From positions 2,961-66,960 of the forward strand of contig BCIA01000006.1 in NCBI GenBank assembly GCA_001599815.1: DNA of 64,000 bases, in the 5' to 3' direction. Each line of letters begins with the position of its first letter. The stretch's first letter is position 1. Below the pieces are notes generated by a model. The model saw only the letters and a program-made list of their open reading frames with translations. It had not been told where the DNA came from and ran no database searches. The stretch is from Furcasterigmium furcatum. Taxonomy: Eukaryota > Ascomycota > Sordariomycetes > Glomerellales > Plectosphaerellaceae. This document shows positions 20,099 through 31,865 of this stretch, piece by piece. Made by a program: the position numbers and the translations under genes.

Positions 20099-22814
20099 CT
20101 ACCACCCTGTGTTCTCAAGCTCGGCCGTGAAGAGGCCCGTATCAGTAAACGCAATCACGCGGTCCATGTCCATCGACGCATTCAGATGCCCAAACATATT
20201 CGCAATCTGCATGTCCTCTGACCCGGGCTGTTCGTGCGATTCCATGCCTCCCCAGGAAGCCTGGTCTCTTGCCACCACCGCCGCAGCGAAATTGGCAGAA
20301 GAGGCATCGGGTTCCTGTTGCTGTGTTTGGGGTTGATACGACGTGCCCGTCATATCTGGTACCTGCAGCATACCACGGACAATACTGGATGCCCACTGCC
20401 CCTGAGCTTGTGCCTGCATCATGTGCTGCTCTTGTTGTGCCGGAACAACACATGCCTGTTCCATGGGGACCGGGTGCGAGCGATATGGGCTCTCTGAAAC
20501 GGACGGCGCACGATAGTCAATCTCGCAATTGTAATCCGAGGCGAGAATCTTGAAATCAGGGTCCTCGGAGCACAGCTTGCAGAAGTGTCTGAGCTTGTGA
20601 GCGTACTTCGCTGAAAGATCGTCCCCTTGGGCTTGGACCTGCGTCGAGCTAAAGCCAGCCCATCGCTGCGACATTTCGTCAAGGCACCCGACTAGAGCCC
20701 CGAACTCGTCCATAAGCTTGTTCTCCTCTTCGTACCGCCAGTGCACGATCATCATCCGCGCCGCGATGTACACGCAGAACGCGAAGGCGCTGCTGACGGG
20801 CATCGCATCAGGGGTGACCTCGAGGAATTTCTGGGTAATAGTGGCAATCTCAGCCGCGGCCAGGCAGCACGTGTCGGCGCTCCAGGCGCTAGGCAGTCTC
20901 TTTCTGAACGACCAGTCTGGTGGCGGATACGCGATGACTTGGTGCAGCAAGATGGTAGAGGTATTGTGCGTGATATGTGCCAGCGTCAGGTTGGGATCTA
21001 TCCTGAGTCTGCCGTACGGCTTTGTGGATGGAGGCACGTTGTTGTTCCACTTTTGCGGTAAGAACATCTTCCAATGCACCAGTCGTAGATCGAGTTCCTT
21101 GAAACGTACAAGCCAAGAGTTGACCTCGGTCGGGTCATCCAGGTTGACGCGCTGCTGGAGGAAGTAGCTCACCACGCGGCTCATTGACTCTGTGGCCTCG
21201 ATGCAGTACCCGAACGCGCCCACACGGGACATGTCGACCATGGAGTCATTGGTATGGCTGGGAGAGGCAGCAGGCATAGTGCCGGATTTCTGCCAGGGCT
21301 CACTGCTCAGAGTCGAGTCTGGCAGCTGTTCTCCGCTGTGGCAGCCACAGGTTTGGTTCCCCATGTCGCCCGTGCTCTTGTCCCAGACACCGAGATACGG
21401 CGTCAAGCCGCTGATTTCTCTCCTCCACAGGCTTCCATCACTGGGCATTCTTTGATGGACGTTGGCTGACGTCAAGCCCGTGTTCCAGCCCATGGTGATG
21501 GAGCAGAAGCGGTCCAAGAGGAAGATGCTCCAAAACACACGCCGTCGTTCCTCCTGCTCCGTCCAGTTGCGGGCGGGCTCGATGCTTGTAAAAGGTCGGC
21601 ATACGGGCTGGCGGTGGTCCCCATCGTGCTCCGAGGTGAACTGAGCGAATTCGACGGTTCGGGTGAGTGATGCAACGAGCGACCAGGCCCGTGAGCAGTA
21701 TCCATTGCCGATCTGCAAGTATACTATCAGCTCAAGTCCATAGGAGCTGCTTGTTGGCCTCGCCAGCTCTTCTCACATCATTAAAAGCCAAAATAATCAA
21801 GGCTTGAAGCCCTTCAAGCGTCACATCCTCAAGCGCCGTGGCTACGACCCAAGTCCTGACCCTCTCTGGGGTCCAGTGAGTGCCGAATATAGCTGATGAC
21901 GCCGATCCTTCTCCTGGTGGCGGCACATGATGTTCAACAGTGAGAGAAATTGCGTGGAGAACCACTCGCAGTTTCCGCAGTCCCTCAGCGGTCCTGAGTC
22001 TTTGCGGAAAGATATCCTGATGGAGCATTGGGATCCAGGAGTGAATGAGTGAGAAGTACGCGACAACGATAGCATCGATCATCTCAGTCGATGGCAGGGG
22101 AGGCCGCTCGTCGAAATCTGGCAGGCCAGCTGGTGAACTGCATGTGCTCTCGCCCCGTCGGCGCTTGGCTGTTCGCTGTGGCTCTTGTTGGGCAGAATTA
22201 TGGTGGTGTTGATGCGGGTGGGCCAGCTTCGGGAGCTCCGTCGCTAGCAGAGTGAGCACTCTTTCCGCGAGGCCCGTTGACAGCGCATGGTTGCCACTAC
22301 TGCTTGTACTGCGGTGGGTCTCACCCTGAGGCCGAGGTTCTCCTTCCTCTTGTATCGAAATACGACTTTCCAGTTGTTCTGTGATGAAGTTAGTGAGTAT
22401 TCTTGAGATCGCTTGTCCATCTTTACCGAGCCTGCGATGAATATTGTCTATTGCCCCGGCCTTGACGCCAGGCTTGCCTCTTGTGCATTCATACACGCAT
22501 TCACGCCCTGAACTACACGTCAGTTTCAGGACTGCCAAGGTTTGCCCCAACATCCATGTAGCCACCACGAATAATAGGAAGCTTACCAGCCTTGCTGCAG
22601 TGCGAGCATGCCGGACGGTCCCTCGAACAGCGTAATTTCGTCTTGCGACACCGGTTGCTGTGAGCGAAAATCCAGACATCAACGTCAATCTCTTTCTCAA
22701 TCTCGCTGTGCGGTCAAGAACGACAAGGCAGGTTACCTACCAAGAATTGGCGGCCGTAATAGGCCCCGGAGCTGCAGCTTCCTCCTGGCCTACGCTGTTG
22801 GAAGGGCTGGCCAT
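20099..22814 (-). CDS. Zn2Cys6 transcription factor next to GH88 (putative cluster regulator)
   Basis: Exons are 22814-22741, 22657-22587, 22507-21777 and 21712-20099, giving 829 aa. Introns are 22658-22740 (83 nt), 22508-22586 (79 nt) and 21713-21776 (64 nt). The DNA-binding domain is built from the first three exons: CNRCRKTKLRCSRDRPAC continuing to SHC and SKAGREC gives a perfect C-X2-C-X6-C-X6-C-X2-C-X6-C. The middle region (FSLIHSWIPMLHQDIF, IGNGYCSRAWSLVASL, RRRVFWSIFLLDRF) is the fungal-specific transcription-factor domain. The C-terminus is Gln/Ala-rich, like an activation region. It ends 139 bp from the convergent GH88 gene and is divergent from the MFS transporter, so control of these genes is a reasonable inference. 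Confidence 0.9.
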
Positions 22815-23650
22815 CTGGGAGGGGAACTCCAGTGCCGATCCAACCAGAGAACGAGAGACAAGACGAGACGTTCTCGTCGGATCAATGGCAAGGGAGATTG
22901 TCGGGCTTTCGGTTGAAGAGGCAAGACGATTCAAGGGCCACTTCGGGTAGGAAACCCGGATGTTCAGAGGAAAATTTGAGGGAGGGCTCGAGGGGGTTTG
23001 GATTCGGATCATCGACGGACTGTTCTCGGACCATTGAACCCTCCGAGAGTCGCCCTAGTCCATCGAAAACAGGCTCTGCCAAGCCAGCTTCATGAGGGGT
23101 AGGCAGACGATGGCACTGGAAATCCCTGACGGTTCCATGGATTGGGCCCTTTTGCTCCACAACATGGCGCACCAAAGACCTTTCGTCCAAGCAGAAAGCC
23201 GGTTGTTCCCACCGCAGCATCACCACATCAAGCCATCGGGGGTTCTTGTTGCCTTGCCATTCATGGTGTCCTAGATCCCGGCATTGCAATCATCCGACAA
23301 TGCTCCAACAAAGTCCACTAGCTGACCTGGGCACACATCGCCGGAGTACTCGACTCAACCGTCATGCCACTCACCGCTCGATCCGCCCCCGCATCACCCA
23401 TTACCCCAGACTGGGACCCCGAATTCAAACCTCGACCCCGGTTTCACTCGGTAATGCGTGCGGGTAAGCTGTCTGAATAGCAATGGTCCGGGCCACCGAG
23501 GAGAACGATCGACTTGCTCAAATATAAAACAATCAGCGTGTTCCGTCATTCTTCGCATCCACCATCACGCCGCCACCGCTGCCTGCCTCTACAGCTGATC
23601 AACCATAGCAACCTGCCACTCGGCGAGACAGACACTCAACAAGAGCAACC
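22815..23650. promoter_or_regulatory. Shared upstream region of regulator and MFS transporter
   Basis: This 836 bp separates the divergent Zn2Cys6 regulator and the lactose-permease-type transporter. Several isolated CCG/CGG triplets occur (for example near 23279 and 23340), but I found no copy of the long palindrome seen in the GH88 promoter. Open frames here are chance frames or 5' extensions of the regulator. Confidence 0.45.
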
Positions 23651-25523
23651 ATGGCGGCCCATCAAAAGGCCCTGACGGGTGTCGCAGACCCGATCATCCA
23701 GAAGCTCGCGACGGAAGACCCTGTGCCCTGGTACAAGAAGCCCAACCTGCGCTTTCTCTACCTGATGCTGTTCCCGACCTGCATGGGCATGGAGTTGACA
23801 TCCGGTTTCGACTCGCAGATGATTAACGCGCTCCAGATCGTTCCGGCCTGGCAAGCCTGTGAGGGATCCACAGACCGTTCCGTCGAGACTCGAGGACGAT
23901 GACTGACTTTGGCCAGACTTCGCCGACATGCCTGATGGCGAAATGAGCGGCCAGCTGAGAGGTATCATCTCTGCCAGTTACTGGATTGGCGGTATTCTCG
24001 CCTTACCCATCCTTGGTATTGTCAACGACAAATGGGGCCGTCGTTGGCCCATCTTCATGGGCTGCGGCATCATGATGGTCGGCGCTATCATTCAGGGCCT
24101 CTCTGTCAACGGTATGTACAGCCTCTCCTTGTTAGCCTTTCCATCATCCGCCTGACTGACCGCTTCTCTCCCAGCCGGAATGTACATTTTCGCCCGTGTC
24201 GTACTCGGCTTCGGCATCACACCCGCCGCTGTGTCAGCTACCGCACTGCTCGGAGAACTCGGATACCCCAAAGAACGGCCCTTCCTTACGACGCTTCTCG
24301 CTGTGTCCCTGTATCCCGGTATGATCCTGGCAGCCGGAGTTTGCTTCGGCACAAACAATATCCCGGGTGACATGGCGTGGAGGATCCCCTCGTGGCTTCA
24401 GATTGTGCCTTCGTTCATGCAGTTCTCTCTGGTCCTGTGAGTATCATTACCTTCACCATTGCCATGCTTCGATCCCGTTGTGGGCCGGAGTTGCTAATCA
24501 AACATCCGCATCAGCTTCATTCCCGAAAGCCCCCGATGGCTAATCACCAAAGGTCGCCATGACGAAGCCTTTGAGATCCTCGTCAAGTATCACGCCGAAG
24601 GCGACCGCAACTCCCCCTTCGTCAAGGCCGAATACGCCCATATGCGCACAACTCTCGAGATCGAGATGGAGTTCTCGACCCGATCATACATGGACTTGGT
24701 CAAGACGGCCGGGATGCGACGCCGCACCTTAATCGCCTGCGCAACTGGCCTCTTCACACAGTGGTCCGGCAATACCCTTACGTCCTACTACCTGAGCACT
24801 ATCCTCGACAGGATTGGCATCACCGACTCCATCATGAAGCAGCGGATCAACCTATCCCTGTCCTGCTGGAGCTTAATCTGCGCAATCGTCATTGTGTGGA
24901 CCTGCGTCAACATGAGTCGTGTCAAGGCGGCCTACATGTGTACAGGTGGCATGCTCGCGGCATTTGTGGCCTGGACGATCAGTATGCAGCAGTCGATGGA
25001 TGCTATGGACAAGGGCGGTATGAACGACGAGGCGAATGTTTCGGTGTTGGTCTTTGTCTTCCTCTATAAGCCTGCATACCAGATCTTCTTCAACGCACTG
25101 GTCTTCAGTAAGTGGCTTGCCTTCCTTTCCAGTGCCTGGCTTTCTTCGTTAGATGCGTGGTACTAACCTCCCATAGCCTATATGATCGAGATATGGCCCT
25201 ACGCCGAGCGCGCGCGCGGTCTGGCCGTCCATAAGCTCTTCACACGTATCGGCGCCGCGGTCACGACATTCGTCAACCCCATTGGACTTGACGATATCGG
25301 GTGGTATTTCTTCCTCACCTATGTCGCCGTTCTTGTTATCGAGATTGTGTTTGTCTACTTCTTCTTCCCTGAAACTTATGGCCGTACGCTCGAGGAGCTC
25401 ACCTTCCTCTTTGAAGACAAGGCCAAGGCTGAGGCTGCGAATGATGCCGCCACCAGAGCCCTTGAAGGGAAGTCTACTAAGGACATGGAGGAAATGCCCT
25501 ATCGAAAGGGCTCTGATGCTTAG
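23651..25523 (+). CDS. MFS sugar transporter, lactose-permease (Lac12) type
   Basis: Exons are 23651-23858, 23917-24111, 24175-24436, 24515-25107 and 25177-25523, giving 534 aa. Introns are 58, 63, 78 and 69 nt. About 12 membrane helices are expected. Sugar-porter motifs are visible: DKWGRRWPIF after TM2, PESPRWL before the central loop, and PETYGRTLEEL after the last helix. The pattern MELTSGFDSQMINALQ at TM1 and WSGNTLTSYYLSTIL at TM7 resembles fungal disaccharide permeases of the Lac12 branch. It sits beside a Zn2Cys6 regulator, GH88 and DUF2264 genes, so a role importing an uronate-containing oligosaccharide is plausible, though other sugars cannot be excluded. Confidence 0.9.
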
Positions 25524-25890
25524 GCTATGACTTGAGGAGGCTATATATATGATAATATGGAGGGATTGAAAGTGGAACTGCTGAGATGAGGTTTTCGTGA
25601 CAGGCTTTTGATATAAGAAGGCGGCTGAGTGAGCCCCTTGCCTTCTCAGTAGGTTGTCCGAGCCTTCAACATGGTCACGATATACCTCCCATTCAGAGCG
25701 AGGGGCGGGAAGCCCAAGTCGCTCGCTAGACCATTCCGTAGATCATATTCGAATTGCTACGGCGAATGCTGCTGTCACGTATGGCGATGGCCTGCAGTTG
25801 CCGACTGGACAGCCGACATCTCTTCAAGACAACTTTATATCTTTCCGCGAAAGCCTGGCAAGCGTGTCTGCGATGTCGATTCCACCCCCC
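25524..25890. other. Convergent intergenic region
   Basis: This 367 bp holds the 3' regions of the MFS transporter and the second Zn2Cys6 gene. An AT-rich stretch with TATATATA near 25541 follows the transporter stop and may belong to its 3' end signals. No gene is seen. Confidence 0.45.
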
Positions 25891-27591
25891 TCACAGCGGG
25901 TAATCCGGTGGCGGGCCGTGATTAGAAATGTCCACCTCTTCTGTCACCGACTCCCATATGCAGACACCATCATCTAACTTATGGCGTCTGAGCACTAACT
26001 TGGCCTTGTTGCCGGGTCCCTCCGTTAAGGGAAGGACTCGAACATCGTTAATCCGCGCGGACAACGGCAGAGAGGGTCGCGAATCGGTGAGGTGTTGCAC
26101 GTCGGACCCCAAGACACCCTCCTCCAACTCCATGACCCGGTTAGCTATGCGGGCGACCAGGTACCCGTCCCATATGCCCTCTCGATGGGAGGTCGCCACA
26201 AGCAGGCTGATGGCGCTGCGCCGGAGACTCGGGGCGCGGCACTTGAGCGCTGTGAAGTACAGAAGAGGGATAAAGCCGAGGTCCATTGTGAAACTTGTGT
26301 GGTTGACTCCTGCCGCGACGATAGACTGCGCGATGTATTGGCTCGAGTGATGCCAGATGTCCATCACATGATCTATGATAGCCACGAACGCTGGCAGATA
26401 TGCGTCGAACACCATCTCATCAGCACCGCGGAGGGATGTCGCAGCCCTCAAGGTGGTGAACGCGTGGTATCCGGCCAACACTCTCGAGGCTATGCTGGAC
26501 AGTGCGTCCACAGAGACGAGGGATTCGTAGCTAGAGTCGAAGGCTCTCTTCCACCGCACGAGGGCAAACTCAATGTTCTCCCTGCGTAGAATGACTTTGT
26601 GGGAATGCCTGCCTTGTCCAAGGAATTGTTCGTTTGCTTCTGCTGATAGGCAGTCGATGGCGTTGATCATCTTCTGCAAATGGGATCTTGCCTCTCGGGT
26701 CGTTTTGAACTTGAGAGGCATCGCGCGAGCCATGTCCTCATCGAGCTGAACAAGAAAAGAGTGGCCCATTCCGAACAACGCGCTTTGCATGTTCAGAGGC
26801 GTGAAAGCCTCGATAAGGTGGCCGTCGATCGAGTCCTCCGGTGACTTCAGCGTGGGGGGGTGGCCTTTTGGCGTGCTGCTAGGTCTCTCTTCATGTCGGA
26901 GGTGTTCGCTTAAGAGCTGCAGTCCGTTTTGGAGATGTGCATGACCAGCCTTGAACTCGCCTCTTAGGAGTTCTATGCAGATGAAGATCAGACAAGCCAT
27001 TAATGCTAAACGCAAGGTCTGCTTATCCTGTCCTCGAAGGTTGCGGCCAAGATGGACTATGGCCTTGTTGTACTCTTTCAATGCCAAGTTCTCCTGCCTC
27101 CGATGGGCGGCTCCTGCGGCAGTGACCGCGTGCAGGACAGTTGGCTCACATGAGCTGGCCTGGAGCACAAGTGTCTTCCAGAAGAACGACTCGAAGATGC
27201 CGATAAGCTTAATAGTGGTCCGGTGCCAGAAATATTCGAACGCCAGTGACTCGTTGGGCCCTCCGAGCGCGGGAATCTGAGAGAGACTCGGTGGCAGGCT
27301 TTGTGGGAGCTGTGCATGACAGCCAGACGGGCGTGATGAGAGCGACGATGGTGCTACTCTCTCGGAGCTGCCATAGGCGTTCCCACCGCCGCCCCATACG
27401 CCGTAGCCGTCGCAGACGCGGCCCGTAGAGAGACACCTGCCACAAACTGGCCATGCCTCATCACATTTGACTCGGCGCTTCCTTTGGGGCAACGTCAGTT
27501 TTGCCAACACACAAGGCGGTGACCTTCGCCGGGGTCCATACTTGCAGGTCAGGCACCCAGTCTTGACTTTGCGTCGACTGGCAGTCATCAT
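25891..27591 (-). CDS. Zn2Cys6 transcription factor with an intron inside the zinc cluster
   Basis: Exons are 27591-27542 and 27481-25891, giving 546 aa. The intron (27482-27541, 60 nt) lies between the second and third cysteines. Splicing gives TGCLTCKKRRVKCDEAWPVC then GRC and LSTGRVC, a perfect C-X2-C-X6-C-X6-C-X2-C-X6-C. The rest (FEYFWHRTTIKLIGIFESFF, VLHAVTAAGAAHR, ALMACLIFICIELLRGEF) is the fungal DUF3468-like regulatory region common in short Zn2Cys6 proteins. The first ATG at 27591 is used; the longer frame upstream begins with a non-ATG codon. Its targets are unknown; the neighbours are the MFS transporter (convergent) and the aldo/keto reductase (divergent). Confidence 0.88.
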   Translation of the reverse strand: MMTASRRKVKTGCLTCKYGPRRRSPPCVLAKLTLPQRKRRVKCDEAWPVCGRCLSTGRVCDGYGVWGGGGNAYGSSERVAPSSLSSRPSGCHAQLPQSLPPSLSQIPALGGPNESLAFEYFWHRTTIKLIGIFESFFWKTLVLQASSCEPTVLHAVTAAGAAHRRQENLALKEYNKAIVHLGRNLRGQDKQTLRLALMACLIFICIELLRGEFKAGHAHLQNGLQLLSEHLRHEERPSSTPKGHPPTLKSPEDSIDGHLIEAFTPLNMQSALFGMGHSFLVQLDEDMARAMPLKFKTTREARSHLQKMINAIDCLSAEANEQFLGQGRHSHKVILRRENIEFALVRWKRAFDSSYESLVSVDALSSIASRVLAGYHAFTTLRAATSLRGADEMVFDAYLPAFVAIIDHVMDIWHHSSQYIAQSIVAAGVNHTSFTMDLGFIPLLYFTALKCRAPSLRRSAISLLVATSHREGIWDGYLVARIANRVMELEEGVLGSDVQHLTDSRPSLPLSARINDVRVLPLTEGPGNKAKLVLRRHKLDDGVCIWESVTEEVDISNHGPPPDYPL

Positions 27592-28501
27592 CTTCAAGAT
27601 GACGAGTCAACAAGCGGTTGGGAATTCACGCCACGGAGCGTAGGGATGTTGTGAAGGAGAGAGATGAGAATCTTATTTGTGCCCTCGGATTTCGTGCACT
27701 GCCATTGGTTCCTATAACCTAGCCGAAACTCTGGGTCGGCGGGTCGGGTGTGATGGTGAATTCACATTACGTCAGTGCGGCTGGTGGGGAGGCGAGGTTC
27801 AAGGCCCCCACCCCGACCCGGCCACCTCTCTGGACGTGGATGGCCAGCTCGGAATCTCAGCGCTCTCATTGGCCTTCAGAACCGACAACGGATCCTCTCC
27901 GTGTCAAGCGCCGACTTCATCCCGTCGCATTCACGCAATTGCCATCAAACAAGAGCCTCCGCGCAACTCTGCAGTACGCGAGCTGGTGGATCAGCCGCTC
28001 ATCACCTGCCCCGACGCCAGGACTCCACGTTGGCCGTGCTCGCATGCTGGGCCGCACATGCTCTGGGGAGGCCAAGCAAGGTAGGAGCCTGGGTCCTGCC
28101 CATTGTCGGAGATAACGGGACAGGTAAACCAATCTATCCTCTGAAAATCTTTGTCTTTATTTTAGTCTTGATCCCTCAACCTTACTATTCTTCCGGGGAT
28201 AGGGGGGTTATGGATTTAAGGCCATGAAATAGGGGCGCCACAGAGCACATTCTCGACACGCGCTGGGGGGGCTTTGTCGTCCGGTACTAGTCAACTTAAC
28301 CACACAGGCTTGGTGTATGACTAAATGGAAATAGCCACGGAGCTGAACCTAGCGGGCGAGAGGTATAAAGACGCCGCAGGTCCTGGCTTCTTATGAACTA
28401 AGTTCATTCATTCAAACATCTTTCCTCCGCCTACCTTACTGCCTCGGTTCATATTCTAAAGTTTCGAAACTTCGCAAACGTATTCGCAACCCTCGAGCAC
28501 A
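27592..28501. promoter_or_regulatory. Divergent intergenic region with TATA element before aldo/keto reductase
   Basis: This 910 bp separates the Zn2Cys6 gene and the aldo/keto reductase. A TATAAAG element at 28364-28370 lies about 132 bp before the reductase ATG. Several open frames of 100-150 codons on the plus strand have no family resemblance and are probably chance. Confidence 0.5.
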
Positions 28502-29604
28502 ATGCCATCATCGCTGCTGCCGATGTGCCCTTTGGGTAGAAATGGTCCTCAAGTTCCTAGATTGGGACTTGGCTTGATGGGCATTAGTGCCTTCTACGGC
28601 TCTCCCAAGACCGAATCTGAACGCATCGGATTCTTGGACACCGCTCACGAGATGGGTGAAACCTTTTGGGACACGGGTAAGTACTAAGTTACCCCGTCTA
28701 GTCACAAAATGTGTTTTCCATACATTAACAGTCCACATCTACAGCTGACATGTATGGCGATTCCGAAGAACTCATTGGCCGCTGGTTCAAGGCCAACCCC
28801 GACAAGCGAAACGACATCTTTCTCGCAACGAAGTTCGCAAACAGGGTGTTAGAGGATGGCAACGTCTCTATCGACAGCACGCCTGAATACTGTCTGTCGG
28901 CCTGCGACAGATCCCTTGAGCGTCTTGGCGTGTCGTCCATCGACCTTTACTACTGCCATCGACTGGACAAGACGACCCCAATTGAGCTTACTGTGAGAGC
29001 CATGGTGCAGCTCAAGGACGCCGGCAAGATCAAATACCTGGGTCTGTCCGAGTGCAGCGCGGAGTCTCTCCGCCGCGCCAACGCGGTTCATCCCATCACC
29101 GCTGTACAGATGGAGTATTCACCCTTCTCGCTGGAGATCGAGTCGCCCCAATTCAATCTCCTAGAGACTGCTCGCGAGCTCGGCGTTGCCGTAGTTGCAT
29201 ACGCGCCTCTCGGCCGAGGCATGCTGAGCGGAACGCTGCGCTCGCGTGCTGACTTTGGGCCGGAGGATGTCCGTACATTCATGCCGCGGTTCAGCGAAGA
29301 AAACTTTCCCAAGAACATTGCTCTCGTGGACAGGATCGCTCGGATCGCCAAGGGAAAAGGTGTCACACCCCCACAGCTAACACTGGCTTGGTTGCTGGCT
29401 CAGGGTGACGACATCTTTCCGATTCCTGGGACGACAAAGGCCGAACGATTAGTCGAAAACTTGGCTAGTTGCAAGGTAGTGCTGAGCACTGAGGAGCTCA
29501 ATGCGGTGCGGACGGTGTCGGAGCAGGCGGAGATCGCAGGCGGCCGGTATCCCGAGGCCTTTGCTCAGGCATCTTTTGCTGACACACCAGAATTGGAGGA
29601 GTGA
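28502..29604 (+). CDS. Aldo/keto reductase
   Basis: Exons are 28502-28676 and 28745-29604, giving 344 aa; the intron is 68 nt. The NADPH-dependent (alpha/beta)8-barrel enzyme has its catalytic tetrad visible: Asp and Tyr in TFWDTADMYGDSEELI (joined across the intron), Lys in IFLATKFANRV and His in LYYCHRLDKTTPIE. FPIPGTTKAERLVENL is the cofactor-binding loop near the C-terminus. The sequence resembles the YakC/AKR13 branch, which reduces aldehydes and ketones. Probably cytosolic. No clear pathway link to its neighbours, though an SDR follows in convergent orientation. Confidence 0.92.
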
Positions 29605-30025
29605 ACAGACAATTCCTTACTTAAATTGATGTTTTGGGTTTCTGCCGGAATGAATCGATTTATCAATCTTGCCCTCGAGTGATGCTCCTTTTCAAGAGCT
29701 CACACTATTCCAAGTGATTTGCGTGTCGTAAGGAAGACTACTGCGAGGAATGGCCAAGTTCTTACATCCAAACCGCTTATGAGAGCTGGCTGTCCCTTGT
29801 GGACATTTCCTAGAGTGACCCAAGATACTGAGGTGTGTCCAGCGGCCATCGCCTCTCAGGCTTTCATGGCGGCGTTGCATACTTGTCGCTTGGGCACAGT
29901 TGCCGACACGCCATCACCCATGGCTCTTCCATCTGATCCCTGTTGCACTAGTTGTTCCTTGGTCAGGAAGTAAACCATAATGACATTACTATATACTCTC
30001 ACAGCCCCTGACTACGAAACATTAC
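29605..30025. other. Convergent intergenic region
   Basis: This 421 bp holds the 3' regions of the aldo/keto reductase and the short-chain dehydrogenase. No gene or repeat is recognised. Confidence 0.45.
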
Positions 30026-31051
30026 TCAAATCAGCTTGCTGATCCCAGGCCGAATCTCCTCCAGAATTGCCAGTATCTCCCCCCAAACTTTCGTTTGCAT
30101 CAACGCTCCAGCATCAGCTTGGATAATGGGAGCGTACTGCGCGACAGCGCAGTTCTCCATATACCGCCCATGCGACTCTTCGCCTGCCAGCGCTCCCGTG
30201 ATTAGACACCGCGAACCCATCTCTGCGGTGCGCCCGACAACACGTAAGCCAATCTTTACGAGCACAGAAACCGGAAATGGCACAGAGCGGAACAATTGAG
30301 TCTGGCAGAAGCCAGGATGAACCGAGTTGATGATGATGGTGGCATCAGCGTTGTGAGCTGAGCTACGGGCCTCGACGGCGAGACATTTGATGATAATAAC
30401 CTGCAGAAGCTTGGAGACATTGTATCGGTCTACCAGACCGCGATTTGCATTGAGAGCTTTGAAGATGTTCTTCTCCTTGCGTTCGTTGAAGAAGGCCTAG
30501 GAATGTCAGTGAAGGAACATGTATCCAAGAGGAGACCATACGAGATGACCCGCCACACTAGATGTGATGGTGAGATGAGGCTGTGTCCTGTGCTGCTTCG
30601 CTGTCTCCCTCAATTTTGGCAGCAACAAAATGGAGAGTAGGGATGTCCCAATGACATTGATCGCCAGTGTCGACTCCCATCCCTCGCCAGTCTCATCGTA
30701 CACAGCGGGCGCGACACTGGCATTATTCAAGACAATATCCAGGCGATCGAGTTCCTCTTCAGTGCGTGCGACAAACGCCTTAATGTTATTAAAGATACCA
30801 AGGTCGACCTGCCAGACATCGAGGCGGGTCTTGCTGTCGGGGTGTGAGGCACGGATGGCTTTGACGGCTGCATCGCCTTTGACTGTGTCGCGGCAGGCGA
30901 CGATAATACGGGCGGCATGTAGGTTTGTGAAGTGGCGAGCAGCTTCAAGGCCAAGGCCGGTATTGGCGCCGGTGATGATGACTGTTCTGCCATTTTGGGG
31001 GTCCTGGGGGATAGGAAGGCTCTTGAACTGGGAAATGAAAGAGGAGATCAT
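30026..31051 (-). CDS. Short-chain dehydrogenase/reductase, retinol-dehydrogenase-like
   Basis: Exons are 31051-30542 and 30496-30026, giving 326 aa; the intron (30497-30541) is only 45 nt. Rossmann motif TGANTGLG (TGxxxGxG), LNNASV in place of the usual NNAG, catalytic Ser in ITSSVAGH and YNVSK (YxxxK) are all present. VHPGFCQTQLF follows as in retinol-dehydrogenase/WW-oxidoreductase-type SDRs. The family oxidises alcohols or reduces ketones with NAD(P)H; substrate unknown. There is no signal peptide. It converges with the aldo/keto reductase and diverges from a Zn2Cys6 gene. Confidence 0.9.
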
Positions 31052-31865
31052 AGTGTATGTCCAGTGTGGTTTCTTGTGACGGCTTCATCCAGTTGGTGAG
31101 TGGGCGTTCCCAACAAAGAGAGGAGATAGGAACGGTTAGATCTCACGAAGGCCGCCCAGGCTCAACAGCCTATTTAAATGGGTAAATACCAGATGATTTC
31201 TAATCCTATCATCATTGAAAATCTCTCCATGGTGACTTCTCTTTTCTGGATTACTTAGAACGGAGTCAGAATGGGCTCCCCAGTTCTTGTGGGCTCTTCA
31301 GAGGAGATCCTTCTTTGCATTTAAGCTCGTCAGTTTTAATTGGTCGAAACTACGAGGTGTCAAGCTAGCGTTGATTCGGTTCATGGGTGGCTGATGCACA
31401 GGCTTAGAAACACTACCTGCCTCCCAGGCATGATAGGGTTATTAGATCAGAGTCCTTCCATCGAAGATCCGGGTCTGTTTGCTTCATGGGCACATTGCGG
31501 TCGCCCTGTCCTACCTACCTAGTAGTCTCCTTGAAAATGAACGTGGTCCATGAAATCGGGGGCAAAAATCCATTCCCGCGCCATGCACAGGCCATCACAA
31601 AACCCAACCAAGTCCCACTCACCAGGGTGGATACCACGTGTCTTATTAGACTCCGCCCAAGCATCGGGAATGGTAGACGCAAAGATCCGATGTTACCCAC
31701 ATGCGGAAGGCCCACCGTCGTGCCTCGTAAAGCCCTTAAATAGGAACAGCCCAACGGCGCACCAGCTGCCCACGCAAAAGCCCCTATCAACTTTCTTCAC
31801 AGCCACCCGCGCACCACGACTACAGACTGCTTACTACTTCTACCCCCGCCCTCACCTAACCGAGC
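31052..31865. other. Divergent intergenic region
   Basis: This 814 bp should hold the promoters of the short-chain dehydrogenase (minus) and the third Zn2Cys6 gene (plus). Short frames on both strands are not gene-like. No clear motif cluster was seen. Confidence 0.45.

Noticed and set aside
19102..20154. 350-codon open frame antisense to GH88
   Set aside because: Shadow of the GH88 gene in GC-rich coding sequence, with no recognisable domain.
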